Assembly (NCBI GenBank): GCA_029339505.1
Contig: JAQISU010000081.1
Coordinates: 22,035,501 to 22,099,500 of the forward strand
Origin: Unio delphinus
Lineage: Eukaryota; Mollusca; Bivalvia; Unionida; Unionidae
Reading direction: 5' to 3'
Length of the DNA stretch: 64,000 nt
Shown here: positions 36,701 to 52,111 of the stretch, in pieces
Layout: each line of letters starts with the position of its first letter
Numbering within the stretch: position 1 is the first letter of the stretch
The notes under the pieces: generated by a model
What the model was told of the DNA's origin: nothing
Database searches by the model: none
Seen by the model: the letters and a program-made list of their open reading frames with translations, nothing else
Position numbers and translations under genes: made by a program

Positions 36701-39580
36701 CACAGGCTTAAACTTACTCGTAAAAGAGGAACGTTATCTTATCAGTATGTATGTGCATTATGTAGTATTGTTGGATTTATTGAATGGTAGTAAAAATTAC
36801 TTTACACCTGATACTTACTAATTTCGTTAAAAAAATTCCCATATATTCATTTAACGTTTGAAAAACCGTTACATTTAAATTGGTAAACTCTCAAATGTTG
36901 CTAGACAATACCAAATACGCACGTTTGAATTTACGATTTATTGTATTTACCTTGAATTTCCAATCTCGATATTCACATTTTTTCATAACAGTTATTCTAT
37001 GCAGAACATTTCAGATATTCATTTAACATTTGTTTTGACTTTTCATGTTTTTTCTTCTAACTTTATAGATAAAGAAAAGGATCATAATATATGTAAATCC
37101 AGAAAATGAGTTCAATCCGTACATCAATATCACAGGGGACCTGCATATACCTGAGGTAATTTAGCCTTTATGAAAGATGATATCTAAGGAAACTGCAGCC
37201 GTTATAACTGGGGTAAGAAGGCAAATTATCGTCAGTGCGAAATCTTGATTTTTTGCAAAGCGTATTCTGAACAAAAGCTTATAATATTATTGTAACACAT
37301 GATACGATATCCCCATTATTTCTTTGGGATATGTTGTTTTTGCTTTAGACTTAACTCAGTGTGTCGGCAAATTATAGGTTTTACATGGTGGTCAGCTTAT
37401 TTGGTGGTTGAAGAATCCTGGTAAACTCAAGTGAAGAAAGATAGACCTATGGAAAGCTAATGCCAATCTTTCTCCTAACAAATATCAAAACAATAGCTAC
37501 AAAGACTTTTAATAAGTTCTTGCTTCTTGCTTTCCAAAGTTATTTATTATCCTCAGAAAAGTTATTAACATGTTCACTACAAATAAAACCGTTCAAATAT
37601 CGTTCAAAGCGTTATCCCAATGTTAGCAGTATTTTAAAATCGATGCGCATTTGTTCAGACATGTATCTCAGGAACAAACTTTTACTTTTCTGTATCATTG
37701 ATTTATATTTATTATATTTAGATGAACGATTAAATAGATGACTTCATTCATTTGCAAATTCACACTGATTCGTTGGGAAATGACTTTAATCATTGTTCAA
37801 GGTAAGCGTCATGTGGACCTATAGACTGGTTTATTTGCGATAACGGATCATCGAGCACCACGATCGTCAACCTTGCTTTTGTTAAAAAGTACCCTCAAAC
37901 TTCTGAAGCACAAAACTCCCAAATATTTAATTCATATTTAAAGTGCCATACCAGTGTAGATAAAGTAAATAAAATGAGATATTATTGGAATAGAAGATAA
38001 AGTCTGGAAGCGGTATGAAACACCCGATGGAAAATTTGCTATAATAACTGAGACAAACACTCAGGTGTTTCTTCGAAAAGAATACAAATCAGACCGATTT
38101 TATCGCTCGGTAATTTCAGGAGTGTTTAGATCGCCTGACGTCATATTTTGAACACACACCTTACTTCCGTTTCTATAGAAACATAAGCAAAGCACGTTTT
38201 CCGTTCCATATTAGTTAGTTGGAAACGTTTTGTCGTCATAATCACGCCAAGAGGAGATCGTCGAGGTGCAAGCAAGATCAGCGGGGTCAGGTGTTTGCCG
38301 CAAATTGTGGAAATACAAATGCTGATGAGTTTTCCATGATTTCCTTCCCGAAAGACAAAGCATTTCCTCTTTTGGTGGATAGATTTTGAAGACAAAAAAA
38401 GAGCAAACTGGGATGGTACGACTGAGTTTTCTTCCCTCTGCTGCTTTCCTTTCACACCAGAATGTTTCCCATTTAGGTATACATTGGAGATTGAGCATAT
38501 GGGTAGGGCACCAAAAAATGTGAAACTCAATGACTATGCTGTAATGTTTATCCACTGCGTGAATGTAACTGACAACCAAACCAAGGTAACTGCAAATGTA
38601 TCAGAACTTTCAACACCACAGCATCAACTATGGAGGCTGCAAATGATGTCACCATCAGAGGAAATAACTTGTCAAGTGTCACCGCCAAAGCAAATAAGAA
38701 AGGGCTATTTAAAGAAAGAATCAGCAAGGGTGAGGTGGTTTTTTTTAATGACACTGTATCATTTCCATTTGTACCCCATAAAATGTTCCTTTTCAGTTTC
38801 CAAAACATGCAGTAAATATATAATAAATCAAGAACTGAGATATATACATTTGATAAATATTGTTTGTTTAAATTGTATCATTACATTCTTAATTACTTAG
38901 TGGTCTCCATGGCCTTGATCTTGTGGTCATTTGTTTGCACACATCTCTTGATTACTAGCTTGCCACAAGGTTATCGGTTCAAAATACATCATAAAGTGGT
39001 TGAGGGAAAATATGACAGACACTCAACATTATTTTGATGTCTGGCATGTTGCTAAAGGTGTGCGAAAAATAAAATTCATAATGTTTTATAAATGATATTC
39101 CATTCTTAACTTGACTTTGTAAAGTGAAGAAGAATCTAAGTAACATAAATATCAATGCAACAAGTGTTAATGTTTAATGTGACACTCATAATCATGCCCT
39201 ATGTATGTGGTTTCAGTGTAGACGTTTTAGATATTCATTATAATATATCTTGCTCAATCAGCTGGTACAAAGGATTTTGTTTTATAAACAAAACTTCCAA
39301 TTGAATTGCAAAAGGTATTTTGTCAACAAATATTTCATGATGCTCTTAATGTAAGTTTCTATATACATGATGAAAAAGAAAATATTTGCCTTATCAAAAA
39401 GAAAAAGATTTTAACTATAACTCCATGGATAGCGAGTTTGGTCAACCACCTGTACTGGACTGCAGCATCATCGCCTGACCAAAACGAAAAAATAATTCTG
39501 GAAAAGTTGCAGTAAGTTATAATCCACATCAGTAATGAGCAATCTGGTCTTGGTGATGTATCATGTGAACATGGTACTTT

Positions 39581-39663
<83 letters not shown>

Positions 39664-42600
39664 AGTGGTTGAAATTATGTAAAATGGTTCTCTTGTTTAC
39701 AACATACTTGTATTCTTGGTAACAATTGTTTAGGTCATTCAAGATTGTTCAGTTTTAGTAGATCTATTTCTTATTAATCAATGATATTAGTATGCAAAAG
39801 CATCTTATGGAGTACCTGTCAAATAGATATGTGACTTTGACTTAACTGTTTTGGTCTAATAATTATATTGAATTCAGATTAAGGTTGATTAAGGAAGCAA
39901 TAGTGCAATTGGATAGTGTTTTATGAACGGTTGGTGCGTCCAATTTAACTTTAGTAGTCATGGCACAACAGCAGTCATACGTATGCGAATCATTTTATGG
40001 TAATAATACATGTATGCATTTCCTTTTGCAGTAAAATGTCTTTGTTTTCCGTGCTGTGTAAGGTTAATTAGTTTAAGGACTAAGCTCCTCATGTGACATT
40101 ACTTTCTTTTCTTATTCTTTACTAGATCAATTATTTGCAAGAATAAAATAACAAATATTTTGCTCCCCACGCCAAGAAAGCATGACGACAAATTAGAACC
40201 ATTAATTAATAGATAGAGTTTTCTCTATACAGTGTTGAGAGTACGTTTTTATTACTGTTTATTGAACAAATTGCACAAAAAACTGTCTTATTCTACAAGT
40301 AATGAACATTTCATCATATTTGCCTCTTCTGGAAAGAGTTGCCAATATGGGAAAAACATATTATAGTTGATGCGTTCTTCTCAGATTCACGCGAATGACA
40401 TATAGATGAAACGACTGGTACTGATACCAAAATATTTATAAAAGTCATCTAGAGAATATAAAACAGTTAAAGCTTACTTAGCCTTATTGTATGTATATAT
40501 TTATCTTAAATAGTTTTTGACAGAACTCTAAAGATAAAACATATTATATGCTATCTGAATAACGCAATAAAAAGATCACATTTTTCTTCTTCAGAATGCA
40601 AACATTGGTACAATTGTGTACAGACTTCGAGAAAGGGTGTCGGATACAGACAGACCCGTATCAACGTTTTCATTTGTTCTCACGGTAAAATTTTGATCTA
40701 TTTAGGTTCTGGTCCAATAAATAACATGACTAATATTCCCAGATGAGAAAGGACAACATTTTCTTTAGAAAGAATATAGTGCATAAATATCCAAAATAAG
40801 AACAAAAATCCTGTCATTGTTTTTCATTCTTTATTAAGACAGGCGTGAATGTATATAAATCGTACTCCGTTGAGAAAGATAAATAATATTGTTCTATATT
40901 ATTAGATTACACATATCAGGTCTGATTATGACTATGTTTAGCAGACGAGAATATAATCTATAATGTATTAACTGTAACAGGCGCCATATTTATGTTTTAT
41001 CACATTTTTATATCCCTGACGCCAGCGTGATTCAACCTTATTAATGTCTTTAGAACAAAATGAAAACAAACTGAAAATCATGCTAAAAGGAATTTTGGTT
41101 AACGCCACGTTAACGTGTAATATTTTAACAATGATCATTTGCATTGCCTGAAACCTTTACAAAATAAAGCTAATTTTGACAATGACTCAGCGTAAGTGAT
41201 TTTGTTTCTCAGTTTCAATGAAATATATTTCACAAACTAAATTTGAATTTTGACACTACCTTCAAATTTGATGTCTAGCCCTGAAGGGTAAGGTATCCAA
41301 TTAATTGGTGATTACAAATACACATAATTTAAAGTAAATGATGGATAATTGTTAGGAAAATCTATGACATAGTCTTATGTTTAAAATTGTCTTCTTTATT
41401 TCAGTCAACTGGGAATAGAACGTTTGCACTGGATGGTGCTCTTACAGGAGATATTAAATTGGAATCAGCTCTAGACTTCGAATCAGGACACAATTCCTAC
41501 ATTCTAAATATTTCAGTGACAGTACTGTTCATTTTTAATCCTGACCGTTTATCGGAAAGACACAAAAAATGATAAACACGACATAAAATGCACACTTAGT
41601 TGTGGAACAGTTAACAAAATTTATTTTAATCTAGAGGGCGGTATGTGGAAAATTAGATTCATTTATATAAGAGTTGGTAGATCTCGCAACGTTTTCCTGG
41701 TTAATGCTGAACAGTCAGACTGTATTGGCTGATAATAAGCATGCTTTTAGTTAACTGTGAGAAGCCCATTCTAGAAAATTAACATTCACGGACCTTCAAA
41801 TCTGATGTTTCATATTCTGAACAGAATATTAAATTTTTCTTAGCATCACTTATGCACATTATGGGAAGGTGATATACTTAGAAAGAGTGAAATTTTTAAA
41901 ATTAAATTTTAAATTAAAAGAAAACTTAAAAGTATAAATATAGGGAAATATAGGATAAAGACCTGGTGTCAGATGGCATGGAAAACAAATTTCTCGTGCA
42001 AAAAAATGCTTTAAGGTATCGAATGAGACTGTAACGTGACTTTTAAAACAATGTATTTCTTACAATTATTTTTCTTTTAAAACAGGATTCTCTCGACAGC
42101 ACAGCAAGAACTGGACATGCCTTACTGCGAGTAAATATCATTGACGCAGATGATCAAGGGCCGGCATTTGTCTTTCCAGGATGTTTTACACCTTGTCTAA
42201 TACCGGAATATACTGCAGTCACAGATCCTTCATATACGGTACTGTTATGGACAATTTCCCATTCTGTTTCAAATATTCCATTTAAGAGAAAAGTGTTCAG
42301 TTTATGAAAAATCCTAAATTTGATGTAATATACTTCTTTCCACTCATTGGACGAGACGTGTGTTAATTAAAAATACGTGTGTGTGTGTCCGTGTGACAAA
42401 ACATGGTTTTTAAAGTGTTGGTATTGTTACGAGCCTAGGCTCATACGAAAACGTGAGAAAAAATAATAAAGACAACAAGCTTTGTAAATTTTGACAAATA
42501 ATTTATTTCCCTATAATATGAAGTGAAAAAAGGCTAGAAAAAACTTACGGTTTTACGAATTAAATCCCACAACTATCCAATAATTAAATTAAGAAGTCCC

Positions 42601-45218
42601 AGTAATAAAAAGTTCTGATTGAAGTTGAGCTTGAATCCCGCTGAAATCCAAATTGGAAGACGATGACGTATTTTGTAACCTGCGAAGTGCTGTATTGTCA
42701 TCAGTTTCTTGTTGAATCACAGAAAATATTATTCCAGATTTTAATTCAGTATAAATTTCAATAATTGTTTTTATCCAAGAATGTTGTAGGAGCACTAGTG
42801 CATTTCCAGGGAAAAGAATCACTTGACATTCAATAAAATAAAATTGCAACTCAAACTGGTCGCAACATATGTTTGGAGCCCGACTGACAATCCTTTATCA
42901 TAACATGAATTAAAAGATTAACTAAATCGCAGAATAGATATTTCTTACGCCAAGAACAAATTAAAATAAGTTGTTTATCAAAACTGTCCCTGGTTCTGAA
43001 TCAGTGTCAGAAGCTAAATACAGTATTTATACTATTAGGTGTTTATCCATGAAATAAAAAGATCAGGTCAAATAGAACTGAACTTAATTCTGAGAAGAAA
43101 AAAAAATCAAAGTCCAGTGAACAATATTACATTACAATAATATGTAATGAAATACAAAGATTAAAACAAACAAACAATTAAATTAAACCAACGACACACA
43201 GCAGGGTAAAGCAATTTGAAATGCCACACAAATTAAAAGTAACTTGAATCATATCAGTTATACAATGTAAATAACTTAAAACAGATATGAATTACGTCCG
43301 ATAATCAGAAATGTATACAGTGTACCGTGTGAATTTGACAATTCTACAATGAAATGTCTGTTGGATAAGGTTTGTGTGTATATAGGAAATTTGCCGTAAA
43401 TACGAAACTACGTGTTTAACAAGTTTTTACTCGTACAGAATACACCATTATGGACAATGTTTTCTCGTTTTCAGGGTCCACTGAATGTCCAGCCTGCTGC
43501 AATAAAGGCCATAGATCTTGATACTCTTAATTTGCCAATAACCTACAGCATTTATGACGGTAAGATCAAATAGGCCACTTTTAGAATATTGTATCATTAT
43601 TTAAACTTCACATATACGTTTCAAATGAAGTTTGTAATGGCAAAATGAATGAGTAGTATATTTAGGTATTTGCTGTCGTCTACTAGGTCGCATTGATCTT
43701 TTCTCCACTGATTTTGACATTATTGACGCCAGGAGTCTAAAGTCTAACAATATACCTCAAAACAAATGATACCGTCATTTTTCATTTTAGGCCTTTGTTT
43801 CTAACAGTTACATCTGCTTATAGCAGATGTCGATATGTGACATATTACAGTAAAGAAAATTCCAAATTTGTGTGATGTGTTCTTACACATGTAGAAGAGG
43901 GGTGCAAGTTGTTGTCAGAAGGAAAGTGAATGAAAACACAGGGTTTTGTATTATGAACTTGTTTGATGAGATTGTAAAATTAAATGTGCATACACCAGAC
44001 AACTCTTTCCGACATTGATAGAGTCGAAATGAAGAGTGAAAAGACAGACTGCCCTAGCTCAGTCGTGCAAATATTACAAAGTCAAAGTATGTGGGTACAT
44101 CATTCAAGCAAAGACAAACGTTGTGCTTCATGCTGGCCACTTTGGTGAATTTGTATTGAACATAAAATTATATTAGTGAAAATTTGATGTGTATTTACTA
44201 CATAACAATTATTTGGTGATGCGTTTTTGAAATGTCAATTATCAAGTTAATGAGTCGCCTAAGAAAGGCTTGTCCCGGCAAAACTTCTGCGCAAGCAAGA
44301 GTTCCTAAGATGGATTGCAACTCTTGAGAGAAATTGTATTTCGAGTCAGATATAAATGCTCGAGTTTATCAGATTGTTCTCACGGAATCCATTTTGTATC
44401 CTAGGTACGTCATGGTTGTTGACGGGACAATTTTTGTTTATCAACATAGGAACGCCGATGTCGGCACATAACGTTAGGAAGCGATCTAGCTGATTCTAGA
44501 ATTGGACACGAGTTCTACTATAAAAAGCATCCAAAATATGTGTCATGTGTGTTATAGATAACTTTGTGTTCGCAATGCATTGAAGAGAATTGCTAAAAGT
44601 CTCACATATCTGGCAAGTGGAACTACAACCAATTTCTACGCTTTTGTTCAATTATTACATGTTCTGCCGCAAAAAGCCAAAACAATGCGATTGCATGAGA
44701 CAAATAGGAGGAATGCTGAAAACATTTATATGTCTGTTTTTGCCACAAACACTTCCTACCCATTATCAATGCCTTTGTACTGCACTGTACTGCTGATTGT
44801 TGGGTTGGAGTTCCATCGTTAACCGAGTCGCCCGGTGGGAAGGAAAGGTAATGAATTAGTCTGTAAGTACCAGGAATTGTCTTTTCGACTAGACCCATGT
44901 TTAAATTGGGAAATTGGTTTGTACGAAACAGCATTAGGAACAAAATAAGCCATTATGAAGATCTCCTCACCATTGTCAAAATAAAAAAAGCTGAAAAGGT
45001 ATACCATGTCACTAGAGCCAACAGTCTATTCACAACAATACTGTATGGAAGCGTCCAGGGTGTCAGAAGAAGAGGTAGACAGAGAAAAAAGTGGACTAAC
45101 AACATCACATAATGGACTAGGAAACACATACATTGGTACATGATCAAGACAAGTGGAGGGAAATAGTCAGATGTTCAGCAGAAGCACAGTGCCTCTACGA
45201 CCACACTAGGTCAAGAGA

Positions 45219-45255
<37 letters not shown>

Positions 45256-47790
45256 GAACGAAAAAGCCCCGCAAAGCGACCCTCTGCCAATTCTTTTTAT
45301 TAGTTTGATCTTATTTCAGAATATTACCGTGTCCCATTAATGTAATCAGCAAAATCCTTTTGAAAACCTAAAAGCTGGCAATTATGCAAGCGGTCAATTC
45401 TGACCGGGATAGGCAAATGAGCAGCAATTTGTGCCGACACGTTTCTGGCTGTTTAGGTTAGTGTTTCCAGGTTGGCAACGAAAAGCTGGTTGTCAGGTCT
45501 CTGCGCCTGTTGGCTGTATTCTCGAAGTGCATGAGTGTCTCCCTAAACAATTGAATCACTTGTGCTGAACATTGCATAAAATTCTCGACGAACAGCAACC
45601 GCTATTGTAGTAACTTAAAAACAAATTCCCTTCGGATACTTTATGTTTGTAATTTGTGATGGATTGGTTTGTGTGTTGTTGTTATCGCCCGACTCTAGCA
45701 CAACCATCACGCAGAGTTCTAGGTGCGTGGAACTCCAATTAGCGTTCCCCTTTGCTACCAATTTTCTAGGGTTTTTATCATAGTACCTCCAATCAGCGAG
45801 TCTCTACGCAATATTAAGGACAGTTTCCATGTGGTGGGGAAGAGAAATACTAACCAGGGGATATTGTTCACATATGACACTAGAGAACCTGCTCCAATCG
45901 AGAATCCTATTGTGAGTTGCACGTTCCTAATTATTGGGAAACTACTAGGTTCAGGACCAGTACTGTGCGTATCTAACTGAAATGTCAAATCTTTATTCTA
46001 CGAGTTCTTCAGGAGGCTAGAAAAATCAATATATGAGCCCGCATGTTTACCTTAACCTTATCAGGGATTAGAGTGGATGGTATGACCGACGAGGTTACAA
46101 ACTGTGATTGTAAAAGCAACCCGGTGGCAAAAAGACTTTAGACAGCGTTACCTGTATCCACAGCTGTAACTTTGAGTGAAGCCTTGATTTCAACAAAGAC
46201 GCCGGAGACCATTGACGCTGCTGGTATGTTGTCTACTGCCACGGAGACCTTTTGTGGTATAAGATGAAAACGATTAGGGTTCATCTAAGTCCCTTCGCTA
46301 GGCGTTGCAGATTGAGATCTGGCGGCTGGGACTCTTCCCTGTTGCATGGAGTTTGGACCTTGATGGTCTGGCGCTCTTCGCTGCCTTATATGACACCGCC
46401 AAAGCTTTCTTTGTAGAGGACAAGGAATGTCACACAAAGCTACTAATTGCATAAATGTCAGTATATTAATACGTATCAACTGTTCCAAATGCATAAATGA
46501 TTGTAATATTGTGGACATCACTGTTCTCTGTAGTGAGATGAGGTACGCACTCAGAAGTAAGAAGAAAGAAATTGAAAAAGGAACATCATGTGACCATTAT
46601 GAAAATTATGGATCATTGTTTTGACGTCTTGAATGCAACATAAAACCAGCACCAACAGAATAAATTCAGGTCAGTGGGCCTAAACGAGCTGGCCAATAGC
46701 TGATTGGCATGGAGCAAATTTATGGAAGCAGACAGCACAAATGACTAATTAAGTGTCCAGTAGTGAGGTATGGAACCCTTCCCTGTACGTCAAAGAACCA
46801 ACTGGTTAACACATATGCCACTGATACGGAACCAACTGGAAAAAGATACAATCCAGTGGTACGGAACCAACTGGTTTACATATATGCCAGTGATTCGAAA
46901 TGAACTGGTATTTATAAAATCCAGTGGTAGGGAATCAACTGGTAAACAAGAACGTTAACATAGAATCCAGTGGTCCGGAACCAGCTGGCTACCACACAAT
47001 CCAGGTGTACGGAACCAGCTGAAAAACAAGTTAGTGGTGCGGAATCAATTGAAAGAAAACAAGCTTGAAGTCGTTTGCAAATCATGTTCAAAAGTATTTT
47101 AATAGTGTAATAAGGAATCGAGACAGACATGGCACTCTTGGGCGCATATGTTGATGAAATAAATGTATGCAAGAGACGAATGTAATTATATCTACATACA
47201 GCTTTATAATTTTCTAGTTTAAGATTGAGCCTGATAAGTGTGTCGACTATCCTGCCCAAACCCCATGCATATCATTTCTAGAATAGTGCCGAATATTAAA
47301 ATCGGGAGGCGATCGATCGTCTATTTCTAATTTCAAATGACGCTGCAATATTTTACAGATGGACTGACCCAATACGAGTGTGAAAAAGGAAGGTTAGCAG
47401 AATTTGTGGAATGGAAGTTAACATAAGTAAACCTTTCAGAACGATTCGTCTGGGTCGAAATTCCAGGAAACGAGAAAGGTCTAACAGCTTGAACTGATAA
47501 CAACAAAGAAAAAAATTTATACAGCAAACGAAAACACGTCCGCATCCCGAAAAGCATTGAGACCGGCTGTACAGAACACGTGATTAATTCTTTAAATGTA
47601 TTGATCCTTGACAGCGCGTTAGATAACAGATATCACGGGAAATTGTACACCCAATGACATATCCCTGTAAGTTCCTTACGCGACTGTAAATCGTATTAAT
47701 TTCGGGGAGGTTTGCTTATACGAGGCTATGGATATACTATCGCAATATTGTTGCAGTTGTCGTTGTTATTGCTTGCTCATGTCACTTACA

Positions 47791-47843
<53 letters not shown>

Positions 47844-50800
47844 CTTGGTGATTATTGTGGAAGCATTTCATAAACTCATTTACACTGCTCTCTAAAATAA
47901 TTTTTCAGATGCAGGTGGTTCGTCTTATAATGTAAGTTCCGGTTTCTTCAAAATAGAAAGTTCCAATGGCACCATTTATCAGCTTCGACCGGCTTCGCAG
48001 GCTCCATGGAGAACACAAAGACTAGTCGTTAGAGTATGTAAAGTTTCTACATATAAGGAATGTCTCAATGAGTTTTAGCCTTCTTCACTAGAACTCTCCG
48101 TTTGACATTGAAAGAGAACTGAAATGACTTTTCAATACTGCGTTATTAGTTAACGTTTCAAGCAGGAGCATTCTGTACTTTTTCAATATATTCTTTACGT
48201 TACAACAGTTATTGATAGGAATATAACCGTTACCCAAATTATCTCCCATTTTGTTTTTCTTTCTGTCAATGAAATATAGATTGCATCTGCTATGTATCAT
48301 AATGTTTCTGCTCTCTAGTCCAAGTCATTGCCTAAGAGTATATCAGATGCTCCATCAAGTTGTCCATTTTGGGTGAGATTTGGCTCAGTCCGGAAAAAGC
48401 AACCTATATAAATGATATTCAGGACGCAGACAGAAACATACTTGTGCCTGCAGCCATAAAGGTTAACTTTCATCGTTCCAGTTAGTATCGAACCTGGTAA
48501 AGAAAGAATTCGAGGCCTTTTTAGTCACCTAAAGATTCAAAATATTTGCCAGTGATTTTGCGAACGTCAAAACTTCCCAAGCTGTCTTTAGCCTTTTCAT
48601 TGTTGACCAACAAGCTTGTGTAGTATGAATCTAATATTAATTCCACTGAGTAACTCTCCCCATCATGTTCCATTTTCCCCAAATTTCACTACAACTGGAA
48701 GGACCAACAACTAAACAAAAATCCTGGTTTTGATGAACATTTATTGGTGGTGCAATTTTACCTTTCATAATAAATCCGATCTCAAAGCCCAGGTGCTTCA
48801 CAGTTTTCTCTGTCCAAATAAACTAGTATTAGGGTTAGACCGCCTGGAAGGGATTAAGTTCAAAAGCTGGTACCCGGGAAATCAACATTATTGTCACAAG
48901 ATAGACCGAATCGGGACTGGATTAGTGAAGACACGGAACGCAACTGCGTTAATAAGATGTTTATTTTATAAACGCAATTTTAAAAATCAACTCTGACACC
49001 AATATTTTACAAAATATAAAAATAATCTATTTAAATAAATGTTCCTAACATGGAACTATGAATTTCAGTAACGTAATGACAAAAAAGAAGTATATGAATG
49101 AATTTACAAATATGAATGTATATAAAAGGCTCGTATAACGAGATAGATGCAAATATGAAAAGATAATGCGTCGTCAATATGACGAGACTAGAATGAAGAT
49201 ATTAAATAATTAATACCTCGTCCATATGACGAGACATATGCAATTTTGAACACTAAATTCTGAAGTTCTCGTTCAAGGGACGAGATTTGTGTAGAATGAA
49301 ATTATGCAGGTGTCGTTCATATAAGGAGATAGCAAAGAAGATATTAAATAAATAATACGTCGTCCATATGACGAGACTGGAATGAATAAATGTAAACTAC
49401 TTGCTGAGGTATTTTTCTACTAGCCTGGCGTCCGTTTGACGTCAGGAAGTACATCCGGTTACACAGAGTCAAACCTAACAGTTGTGACCTTCACCTCACG
49501 CAATCATATATAAATACCATATATCTATACATCTAAACACAGCATACATAAATGCAGCATACGTAAGCACCATACACAGGCACCACACACGGGCATTACA
49601 CGATCAGCATAGACAAGCCCACACACGTAGTCACCACAACATGGCACTACACACGGGCAGCATAGAGAAGCCCCACGGTCACTCCATGACCCTACGGTCA
49701 CTCCAACATGGTACCGCACACTGGCACCACCGGACCCCACTCAGCTAAAATTAAAACAACCGAACCGTATAATACATATGACACGGTCAAGTATTCTCAC
49801 ACATATATGTAGCGCATGCGCGCACATGAAATAATTATCCATATACATTTAACGTTAAGCATGCAGCGCATAATTGAACTCAATTATGTTCAGATACAAA
49901 AGAACTAATGAAATAAAATATAGTACTTCTGATAAAATGGCGCTGCCTAACCTATATATTTATTCTATAGATTTTATAATAAATACTAAACATCTAATAT
50001 GTAAAACAATGAATTATATCATAATACAAATAGCAATGAGAACAAAGTTAAATCTATTGTTACCTCTTTTAGCTGATAGATTTCTCCGTTTAGGATGGAA
50101 GCGTTTCCGACAAGACTACATTGTAATGTGATTTCTGTCTTATAATTTCGTCCTTATATACCCCTAGCTGTGACAGATATGCGCAGCTAGGTACTTTAAA
50201 CTGCAGGCAATTTCGCACATGCAGCATGAGCTGAGTGTTCGCTCATTATGCCGATATAACTAAAAAGCCCAAAAAATAATAAACTACCCTCGGTAAGGCT
50301 GTACGCAGTAACGAAATCGAGACTAGATTTTTGACCACATATACATATTGAACATAGTTGTATACAATTCCGTGACAATTATATTATATAAATATATATT
50401 GGTATTTGGGGACGTATCAACCATTTTCATGCATTTTTAATCTCTTCTGTACATCATTAATATCATTTATTTACAGTTCTAAGTACGTGTTTGTTACATT
50501 AGTGAGGTTGAATTAGTTTTTAATGGATCAGCACGGATTTATCACCAACATTTTATGAACTAGGTAAACCTTAGGACAATGCTAATGATTTGAATATTTG
50601 CTTTCAGTGTTTCAAGGTGGTTTTGTTTGCATAATCATCAATGCTTTATGTTCAGACGAGGTACATCAAGTATTCCTATCTACAGTCATTATTTAGTCAT
50701 CGGCTTTTACGATACTGAACAATCAATTACAGATTAGTAAGGTACCAGATGTGTACCGCTTTTGTTGGCAGATGATCTAAAACAGACTCAGGTTGAAATC

Positions 50801-52051
50801 GCCAAAGCTACTGTTTAAATTGAAAAGAGGGAGTGCGCCCCATTCTCTTGTATATGTGCAAGCAGTGTTTTGTTTCACAACTGACTGGACTCTGCATATT
50901 GTGCTGATAAAGGAAATTTCTAACAGATATTTGGAAATGTAAGATATGCTGTTTCATACAAGCGGGCACGAGGAAAGTGAGAGTGGATTGTTTTAAAATG
51001 TATGTCAAGTAAGTTGCACAATTAGACTGTCAGGCCTCGGACTTTTTCTCATAATGGCGGGTATCGATCCAAACCTCGGCCACATACAACATACGCAGAA
51101 ACAAAGAACGAATAAAAAAAAAATAACACGATAGACAACCTATTGTATACAGCGTGCCGCTTTGTCCCGGATAAATTACATATGAAGTAACGCGTGTCAC
51201 CAGTGAGTAAGATTCTTAGAATCGAGATATTCGACTGCCGACTGGGGGCCTCGACAGTAGAACTGGTAATATTAACGATGTTTTTTTTATATACTGCTTG
51301 CTGATTTTATGGTAGGAGAAATTGCTTTCCAGAACGAGATGTGTTTGATATGAAAAAGTACATCATAGGAGTCAGTAATTCATTAGTTATCTCACTTATT
51401 GGTATATGTAAAACATACTCTATAATATCGTAAATGGTAGAATGCACCACGATTTCACATGTGTTGCAAATGAATGGGCTAGTATCGCTGACTACATGAT
51501 TACCTGAACAGACATGCTTAATTATTGTTTCGACTTTTAAATTAGCTCTAGAATTATAATATGTGTACTTCATTAACATATTTGATTTCAAGTTTCCACA
51601 TGTCAAGATTAGAAACATGCACATATCAGTATCATGGTATGCTAATTAAAGTTTTGGGGTACAAATGGAACACAAAGAAAGAAAAAAAATACGTTGATTC
51701 ACTCCAACGAGAACTTTCTGAATTTCCATATTATTTTAATTTTTCTTATCCGGTGGGATTGATGAAGCTATACAATGCATTGTTTATAAATAAAAAAATA
51801 TACACAAATCAGCCCGGCTTATTTGGTATCAATATATGACATAAGAAAAGGCATCCCTGTGGTGAAAACTTGTGATCTCTTAAAATTTCCCAAAATATTC
51901 GCGGCATAAAGTTTAACTTAATCATTCTTTTGAAAATCTGACGGATTATAAAATGGAAATAAATAAATTAAAAAATGTGATTCGAACGCAAAACAGAGCT
52001 ATGATCATAAAAAGACATAAATTTATGGAATCAAGGTCAATATTCTCCAAG

Positions 52052-52111
<60 letters not shown>

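Noticed and set aside
38141..38579. Two minus-strand ORFs of more than 120 codons
   Set aside because: The plus strand carries the THAP-domain motif set in order, and the minus-strand translations show no family features.
39359..39742. 127-codon ORF with a Ser-Leu repeat (also 60021-60239)
   Set aside because: Leu-Ser alternation is the reading of a (CT)n microsatellite.
49128..49376. CRISPR array
   Set aside because: Repeats are short, imperfect and palindromic, spacers resemble each other, no cas genes exist and the context is an animal intron.
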